NCBI GenBank assembly: GCA_028703215.1
Contig: JAQVNH010000016.1
Coordinates: forward strand, 1 to 11,250
DNA length: 11,250 bases
Direction: 5' to 3'
Source of the DNA: Eubacteriales bacterium
GTDB lineage: Bacteria; Bacillota; Clostridia; Acetivibrionales; STF1-152
The notes under the pieces are model-generated. The model saw only the letters and a program-made list of their open reading frames with translations, was not told the origin of the DNA and ran no database searches. How positions within the stretch are numbered: position 1 is the stretch's first letter; each line of letters starts with the position of its first letter. Shown here piece after piece: positions 6,607 to 11,250 of this stretch. The translations under genes were made by a program, and so were the position numbers.

Positions 6607-8163
6607 TTATTTTGCGTAATCTATTGCCCTTGTTTCGCGGATCACATTGACTTTTATCTGTCCCGGATATTGCAGCTCAGCTTCGATCTTTTTCACTATA
6701 TCGCGGGCTGTGATTATTATTGCCTCATCATTAACGATTTCCGGCTTGACTATTATCCTTACCTCTCTACCGGCTTGGACCGCATATGATTTATCAACTC
6801 CGGCAAAGGAGTTTGCAATCTCTTCAAGCTGTTCCACTCTCTTGATGTAAGACTCGAGTGTTTCCATCCTCGCGCCGGGCCTTGCGGCGGAAATCGCGTC
6901 TGCGGCCTGTATTAGAACCGCTATCACCGAAGTAGGCTCTACATCTCCGTGATGCGCTTGTATCGAGTTTATTATAACAGCGCTTTCTTTATACTTCTTG
7001 GCGATGTCCACCCCGATAGTTATATGCGAGCCTTCTATCTCATGGTCTATCGATTTTCCGATGTCATGCAGCAGACCGGCGCGTTTAGCAACTGTGATAT
7101 CTTCGCCGAGCTCTGCCGCCATAACTCCTGCAAGCCTTGCCACTTCAATGGAATGGATCAGAACATTTTGTCCGTAGCTTGTCCTGAACCTAAGCCTGCC
7201 GAGCAATCTTATGACTTCCGGATGAAGTCCGTGCACTCCCGTCTCAAATGTTGCATTTTCGCCTTCCTGACGGATAGTATTTTCGACTTCTTTTTTTGCC
7301 TTTTCAACCATTTCCTCAATGCGGGCCGGATGTATCCTTCCGTCCTGAATAAGCTTTTCGAGTGTGATCCTTGCCACTTCTCTCCTGATGGGATCGAATC
7401 CCGAAAGAATAACGGCTTCAGGCGTGTCGTCGATTATAAGATCGACTCCGGTAAGTGTTTCGAGAGTTCTTATGTTTCTGCCCTCGCGTCCTATTATTCT
7501 TCCTTTCATTTCATCATTTGGTAGCGGCACAACCGAAACCGTAGTTTCGGATACATGGTCTGAGGCGCTTCTTTGTATCGCTGTCGAAATAATTTCGCTC
7601 GCCTTTTTGTCGGCTTCTTCCTTTGCTTTCTCCTCAAGGTCTTTGACAAGCTTCGCCATTTCGACTTTTACTTCGGATTCGACATTTCTAAGCAGATATT
7701 CCTTAGCTTCCTCTACAGAAAGACCTGAAATCCTTTCAAGCTCATGCTGCTGTTTTTTCTTTAATTCCTCCGCTTTTTCAAATTGATCCTGAACATCTCT
7801 TATTTTACTGTTTAATGTTTCATCTTTGCTGTCGAGCGTTTCGGCTTTTTTGTCAAGCGTCTCCTCTTTTTGCACTAATCTTCTTTCGGATCTTTGTATT
7901 TCGACCCTGCGGTCCTTTATTTCCCTGTCTAGTTCGACCCTGCTTTTGTGTATTTCTTCCTTTGCTTCCAGCAGCAACTCCCTTTTCTTGCTTTCAGCAA
8001 CTTTTTCCGCCTCATTAAATATTCTCTTTGACTCCTCTTCAGCGCTGCCGATAGCTTTTTCGGCAATTTTTTTTCTATGATCAATGCCAAGTCGGAACAT
8101 CACAAAAGAAGCAATCACTGCAATAACAAGGCCAATTATGAGTCCATAAATAAGTTCTATAAT
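6607..8163 (-). CDS. rny: ribonuclease Y
   Basis: RNase Y is the membrane-anchored endoribonuclease that starts bulk mRNA decay in many Firmicutes. From residue 1 (at 8163) the 518-residue product has one membrane helix (about 2-24), a long charged coiled coil (about 30-200), a KH domain with LPNDEMKGRIIGREGRNIR and the GREG loop, and an HD domain with LLHDIGK, where H366 and D367 are the metal-binding pair (368/369 in B. subtilis). It ends in VIRETRAIDYAK, nearly identical to the B. subtilis end. The start is unusual: AGGAGG lies seven bases before an in-frame ATT at 8163, and the nearest upstream conventional codon, TTG at 8193, has no ribosome site. If TTG is used the protein is 528 residues and the Shine-Dalgarno would be coding sequence. 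A terminator follows; ymdB is next. Confidence 0.93.
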   Translation of the reverse strand: MIELIYGLIIGLVIAVIASFVMFRLGIDHRKKIAEKAIGSAEEESKRIFNEAEKVAESKKRELLLEAKEEIHKSRVELDREIKDRRVEIQRSERRLVQKEETLDKKAETLDSKDETLNSKIRDVQDQFEKAEELKKKQQHELERISGLSVEEAKEYLLRNVESEVKVEMAKLVKDLEEKAKEEADKKASEIISTAIQRSASDHVSETTVSVVPLPNDEMKGRIIGREGRNIRTLETLTGVDLIIDDTPEAVILSGFDPIRREVARITLEKLIQDGRIHPARIEEMVEKAKKEVENTIRQEGENATFETGVHGLHPEVIRLLGRLRFRTSYGQNVLIHSIEVARLAGVMAAELGEDITVAKRAGLLHDIGKSIDHEIEGSHITIGVDIAKKYKESAVIINSIQAHHGDVEPTSVIAVLIQAADAISAARPGARMETLESYIKRVEQLEEIANSFAGVDKSYAVQAGREVRIIVKPEIVNDEAIIITARDIVKKIEAELQYPGQIKVNVIRETRAIDYAK

Positions 8164-8168
8164 TGCAT

Positions 8169-8177
8169 CCCCTCCTC
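8169..8177 (-). promoter_or_regulatory. ribosome binding site of rny, and overlapping three-codon ORF
   Basis: GAGGAGGGG on the minus strand is a near-perfect Shine-Dalgarno. Seven bases after AGGAGG is the in-frame ATT at 8163-8161. Two bases after it is an out-of-frame ATG (8168) that reads ATG CAA TTA TAG and stops at 8157, overlapping the rny start. A small hairpin, UUCAUU/AGUGAA with a GAAA loop, sits just upstream and contains the competing TTG at 8193, which makes that codon less accessible. Confidence 0.7.
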
Positions 8178-8243
8178 TATATTCACTTTTCAATGAACAA
8201 TTTGATATATTTTTTGTTGCATTTTGCTACCACAGTTAAATAA

Positions 8244-8272
8244 ATTTTAATCTTTTTAAAATTGCATGTCAA
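8244..8272 (-). promoter_or_regulatory. promoter of rny
   Basis: On the minus strand a perfect -35 TTGACA (8267-8272), a 17-base spacer and -10 TAAAAT (8244-8249). This is the best sigma-A-type promoter in the window. Predicted transcription start is near 8237, giving a leader of about 75 bases before the rny start. It lies between the ftsK stop and rny, so rny can be expressed independently of ftsK. Confidence 0.85.
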
Positions 8273-8317
8273 GGTCACTTCCTTTAAATCAAAAGTGCCC
8301 TTATTATGCATCCAATG

Positions 8318-10714
8318 TTATCCTTCATTCCCAGGCGAATCTTTCATTTCAAGCCATTCATCCCTGCTGACAAGTACCTGGCGAGGTTTGCTTCCGTCAT
8401 ATCCGCTGACCAGTCCGCGTTCCTCCATCTGGTCTATTATCCTTGCCGCTCTCGAATATCCAACCCTGAATTTTCTTTGTATCAGCGAAACCGAGGCATG
8501 TCCGATCCCCACCACAACATCTATGGCTTGCGGGAGCAGTTCGTCCACTCCTGTTCTGGCCTCGTCTTTCCCGCCCTCCGCACCGTCAAGCTCTTCGACA
8601 ATATCCTCATTGTAATCTGACGCAGCATGAGATTTTATGAAACTTACGACATTCTCTATCTCTTTGTCCGTAACCAGAGCTCCCTGTAATCTGACCGGCT
8701 TAGGCGCACCGGAAGGATAATAGAGCATATCTCCTCTTCCCAGCAGCTTTTCTGCTCCGGCGGCATCAAGGATAGTTCTGGAATCGACCTGTGATGAAAC
8801 CGCAAAGGATATTCTCGAAGGTATATTCGCCTTTATTACGCCTGTGATGACGTCCACCGATGGTCTTTGTGTCGCTATCGCCAAATAAATACCTGCAGCA
8901 CGGGCCATCTGAGCAAGTCTGCATATGGCATCCTCCACTTCGTTAGGAGCGATCATCATCAGATCTGAAAGCTCATCGATGACGATAACGATCTGCGGCA
9001 GCGCGCTTTTTCCCTCTTCACCCGCGATCGATTCGTTATATCCTGCCAGATCCTTCGTTTCTTTATCCGCAAAAAGCTTATAGCGGTTAACCATTTCCTG
9101 AACGGCCCAATTTAAAGCACCCGCCGCTTTTTTGGGATTAGTGACCACAGGCACGAGCATATGCGGTATTCCATTGTATGCCTTCAGTTCGACCAGTTTC
9201 GGGTCTATCAGCAAAAGTTTCACTTCATCAGGTGAGGATTTGTATAAGATACTCATTATAAGATTATTCAGGCATACGCTCTTTCCTGTTCCCGTTGCCC
9301 CGGCGATAAGCAGATGAGGCATTTTTGTTATGTCCGCGACGACAGGAGTTCCCGAAATATCGACACCAAGCCCGAAAGCCAGTTTTGTATTGATCTTCTT
9401 GAATTCTTTCGACTCAAGGACCTCTCGTAATCTCACCGGCCTCATTTCTTTATTTGGGACCTCGATCCCGATCGCTGCTTTCCCGGGTATGGGAGCTTCT
9501 ATCCTGACTTCCGAAGAGGCAAGGTTCAAGGATATGTCATCCGCAAGGCTAACTATCCTGCTAACCTTAACACCGGGGCTTAGCTGCAGCTCGTAACGAG
9601 TCACAGTAGGGCCTCTGGTTATGTTTACCACTCTTGCGGAGACTCCAAAACTATCAAGTGTTTCCTCGAGTTTCCTGGCTTCCGCAATAACTTCCGAACG
9701 GCTTATCTTGCTGTCTGATTGATTCCTTTCGGCTCCTATCAGAAGATCATATTGCGGGTATCTGTAAAACATTTCGTGAGCCTTTGGGCTGGCCGCCTCT
9801 GAAACAGGCGAGATTTTTTTTGGCATCTCCCGGGTTTCTGCGGCCCGATCGCCGCCTGTCTTTATACCGGTAAAATCCTTTTTAAAGGGCTCGATGATAT
9901 TTTTGCGCGGTTCGTCATATAATGCCGCTTCCGGTCTTTTTTCTGTTTCATCAGCATTTTCCAGATCTATTCTGATTCTCCCGCGAGGACTGTAACCCGG
10001 CGCTTCTTCCTCCCGGGCAATTTGCTTTTTCTGTCTTGCAGCCGAAAGTTTTTTAAATCCTTTAATGATTGAGCCAAACAGTTTTTTGATCATTTGCGCA
10101 ATCGAAACATTCGTTAACAGTATTATATCTATAATAGAGAGCGCTGTCAGAATTACAAGAGTTCCCGTGGTTTTAAAAAGCAGCAGGAACGGCATGCTTA
10201 CTATTCCGCCTAATACTCCCCCTCCGCTCATTTGTTTTCCGTCATTGAAAAATTTCGAAATGGTATTCGAAAACGACATATTCACAAATTTCTCGGGATC
10301 ATAATATCCCGTGTGTATCATTGCCGCCATAAGAACAATAAGAATAAACGCATACAAAAAAGAGACAAGCTTTCTCTGATAGCTTTTGAATATAAGGATC
10401 AGTGAAAGGATTATCGTCAAAGGAGCTATTAGATAAGCAGTCACAGCCAGAAGACCGGTAAAGAAGCTTTTGATAAAAGCCCCGAAAGGACCTATTGCCC
10501 CCGGCACATAAATCCCGAGCAAAATCAGTATCCCAATTGCGGCAAGAGCAATACCGATTATTTCATTTCTGTGCAAAAAAGCCTTTTTCGCTTTTTTATC
10601 TGTTTTTTTAGTCCTGTATGCAGATTTTTTTCTTGTATTTTTATTCATTCTTATTAAAGAAGCGCTGGAATTTTTCTTTCGTTTCCTCCTCGCCGCTTTT
10701 GGCAAAATAATCAT
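8318..10714 (-). CDS. ftsK: DNA translocase FtsK/SpoIIIE
   Basis: FtsK/SpoIIIE pumps double-stranded DNA through the closing septum during division or sporulation. The product of about 798 residues has a very basic N terminus, four or five membrane helices (about 50-72, 86-111, 116-136 and two between 168 and 212), a charged linker to about residue 325, then the RecA-like motor with Walker A GATGTGKS (K at about 478) and Walker B VIVIDELSDL (D at about 580), and the ATQRPSVDVITG segment. The C-terminal winged-helix gamma domain (GHASVSLIQRKFRVGYSRAARIIDQM, given in parts: SLIQRKF, GYSRAARIID) that reads polar DNA sequences is intact. The start is uncertain: TTG 10720, ATG 10714, TTG 10705 (nine bases after GGAG) and ATG 10648 are all in frame. 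Whether it serves vegetative division or sporulation cannot be told. It follows rnpB with no terminator between them. Confidence 0.95.
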   Translation of the reverse strand: MIILPKAARRKRKKNSSASLIRMNKNTRKKSAYRTKKTDKKAKKAFLHRNEIIGIALAAIGILILLGIYVPGAIGPFGAFIKSFFTGLLAVTAYLIAPLTIILSLILIFKSYQRKLVSFLYAFILIVLMAAMIHTGYYDPEKFVNMSFSNTISKFFNDGKQMSGGGVLGGIVSMPFLLLFKTTGTLVILTALSIIDIILLTNVSIAQMIKKLFGSIIKGFKKLSAARQKKQIAREEEAPGYSPRGRIRIDLENADETEKRPEAALYDEPRKNIIEPFKKDFTGIKTGGDRAAETREMPKKISPVSEAASPKAHEMFYRYPQYDLLIGAERNQSDSKISRSEVIAEARKLEETLDSFGVSARVVNITRGPTVTRYELQLSPGVKVSRIVSLADDISLNLASSEVRIEAPIPGKAAIGIEVPNKEMRPVRLREVLESKEFKKINTKLAFGLGVDISGTPVVADITKMPHLLIAGATGTGKSVCLNNLIMSILYKSSPDEVKLLLIDPKLVELKAYNGIPHMLVPVVTNPKKAAGALNWAVQEMVNRYKLFADKETKDLAGYNESIAGEEGKSALPQIVIVIDELSDLMMIAPNEVEDAICRLAQMARAAGIYLAIATQRPSVDVITGVIKANIPSRISFAVSSQVDSRTILDAAGAEKLLGRGDMLYYPSGAPKPVRLQGALVTDKEIENVVSFIKSHAASDYNEDIVEELDGAEGGKDEARTGVDELLPQAIDVVVGIGHASVSLIQRKFRVGYSRAARIIDQMEERGLVSGYDGSKPRQVLVSRDEWLEMKDSPGNEG

Positions 10715-10753
10715 CTCCAATTGTTAGAGTTTTGTCTGTAAGTATATAATATC

Positions 10754-11118
10754 GTTTTTGAGTAAACCTGTAAGCCGGGTTCTGTATTTGACGGTCATCT
10801 ATCTAGGCGATGCATTTCTGCATTGCTCATGCCACCTTGCGGGATCGGCGGGCAGCCATGGCATCCCTATATACGGTGTTGCTCCGAGTGGGGTTTACAT
10901 AGACCGGCAAGTTGCCATGCCGCTGGTGAGCTCTTACCTCGCCTTTCCACCCTTGCGTTCAGGGGATCTCTCCCCGTGACCGCGGTTTATTTCTGTTGCA
11001 CTTTCCTTGAAGTCGCCTTCACCGGGAGTTACCCGGCACTCTGCCCTTCGGAGCCCGGACTTTCCTCATAAGCGTCCTTTCGGAGCTGCATATGCGATCG
11101 TCTGGTTTACTCAAAAAC
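10754..11118 (-). ncRNA. rnpB: RNase P RNA, bacterial A type
   Basis: The catalytic RNA that trims the 5' leader of tRNA precursors. On the minus strand I recognise, in order, GAGGAAAGTCCGGGCT (11052-11067, one side of helix P4), the AAGGAAAGTGCAACAGAAAT segment (about 10989-11008), GGTGGAAAGGCGAGG...GAGCTCACCAG (about 10923-10951), AGATGACCGTC (about 10788-10798) and the 3' signature ACAGAACCCGGCTTAC (10770-10785), which supplies the other strand of P4. The ends form helix P1: bases 11104-11118 pair perfectly with 10754-10768 over 15 pairs. Length is about 365 bases, normal for the A type. The layout points to Clostridia rather than Bacilli. Boundaries are inferred from the predicted transcription start and the end of P1. 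Apparent ORFs across it are spurious. Confidence 0.96.
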
Positions 11119-11124
11119 ATATAT

Positions 11125-11151
11125 ATTATAGCATATATTCATTTTTATCAA
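11125..11151 (-). promoter_or_regulatory. promoter of rnpB
   Basis: On the minus strand the -10 is a perfect extended element, TGC TATAAT (hexamer 11125-11130). TTGATA (11146-11151) is a good -35 but only 15 bases away, shorter than usual; the extended -10 may compensate. The start would fall near 11118, exactly where the P1 helix of RNase P RNA begins, which supports the assignment. Confidence 0.75.
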
Positions 11152-11250
11152 CAGAATGTAAAGACATCATTAAGTCTCGCGGACGCCTTTACTTTCAGTT
11201 CGGGGAATTTCTTTCTTGTGATTTCGCAAATCGCCGGTATCATTATTTTC
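11148..11250 (-). CDS. possible 3' end of an unidentified gene (partial)
   Basis: A minus-strand frame is open from the right edge to a TGA at 11148-11150: 33 residues with MIPAICEITRKKFPELKVK near the start, ending in NDVFTFC. A second minus-strand frame is open to a TAA at 11170 and would end in ESKGVRET. I cannot identify either and cannot decide which is coding; the first has codon use somewhat more like the neighbours. If real, its stop overlaps the -35 region of rnpB. The stretch could also be non-coding. Confidence 0.25.
   Translation of the reverse strand, partial: KIMIPAICEITRKKFPELKVKASARLNDVFTFC

Noticed and set aside
6949..8080. Several plus-strand open frames rich in Ser and Phe
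   Set aside because: Antisense shadows of the Lys/Glu-rich coiled coil and HD domain of RNase Y.
10740..10780. CTTACA - 17 bases - TATTAT as an ftsK promoter
   Set aside because: Only four of six -35 bases match and the element falls in the conserved 3' end of rnpB, so it is mentioned only as a possibility and not annotated.
10758..11071. Two plus-strand open frames
   Set aside because: They lie inside the RNase P RNA gene, whose conserved core on the minus strand explains the sequence.
1..11250. CRISPR array, insertion sequence, tRNA or phage genes
   Set aside because: No direct-repeat array, transposase motif, tRNA cloverleaf or phage protein was seen on either strand by eye.

Overview
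The window looks like a chromosomal housekeeping region of a low-to-mid GC Gram-positive bacterium, most likely of the class Clostridia. Three things suggest this. The order lspA-rluD-pyrR-pyrB-pyrC matches the Bacillus/Clostridium pyrimidine locus. RNase Y followed by YmdB is another Firmicutes neighbour pair. The RNase P RNA is of the A type, whereas Bacilli normally carry the B type. No mobile element, phage gene, tRNA, CRISPR array or integration scar was seen.

Every gene I can support is transcribed on the minus strand, so the biological order runs from high to low coordinates. At the right edge is a possible 3' end of an unidentified gene (about 11148-11250). It is followed by rnpB (RNase P RNA, about 10754-11118) with its own extended -10 promoter, and then ftsK/spoIIIE (8318 to about 10714). 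A near-consensus promoter precedes rny (RNase Y), which ends at a strong hairpin terminator (6570-6600). A second transcription unit follows: ymdB, a lone OppA-type lipoprotein gene, lspA and an rluD-family pseudouridine synthase, packed with short gaps or overlaps. The third unit is the pyrimidine operon: a promoter, a PyrR-responsive attenuator, then pyrR, pyrB and pyrC, the last cut by the left edge.

Functionally the window joins RNA maturation and decay (RNase P RNA, RNase Y, the YmdB phosphodiesterase, the RluD-like enzyme), chromosome translocation (FtsK), lipoprotein maturation (LspA next to a lipoprotein substrate) and de novo pyrimidine synthesis (PyrB and PyrC under PyrR). The sequence-level points most worth attention are: (1) the start of rny, where a perfect Shine-Dalgarno fits an in-frame AUU and overlaps a three-codon decoy ORF; (2) a complete PyrR binding loop, a candidate antiterminator and a terminator in the pyr leader; (3) an orphan peptide-binding lipoprotein inserted between two conserved gene blocks; (4) an unusually long terminal helix on RNase P RNA, with no terminator before ftsK. 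I did not find evidence for a wholly new system; most of the window is conserved core genome.
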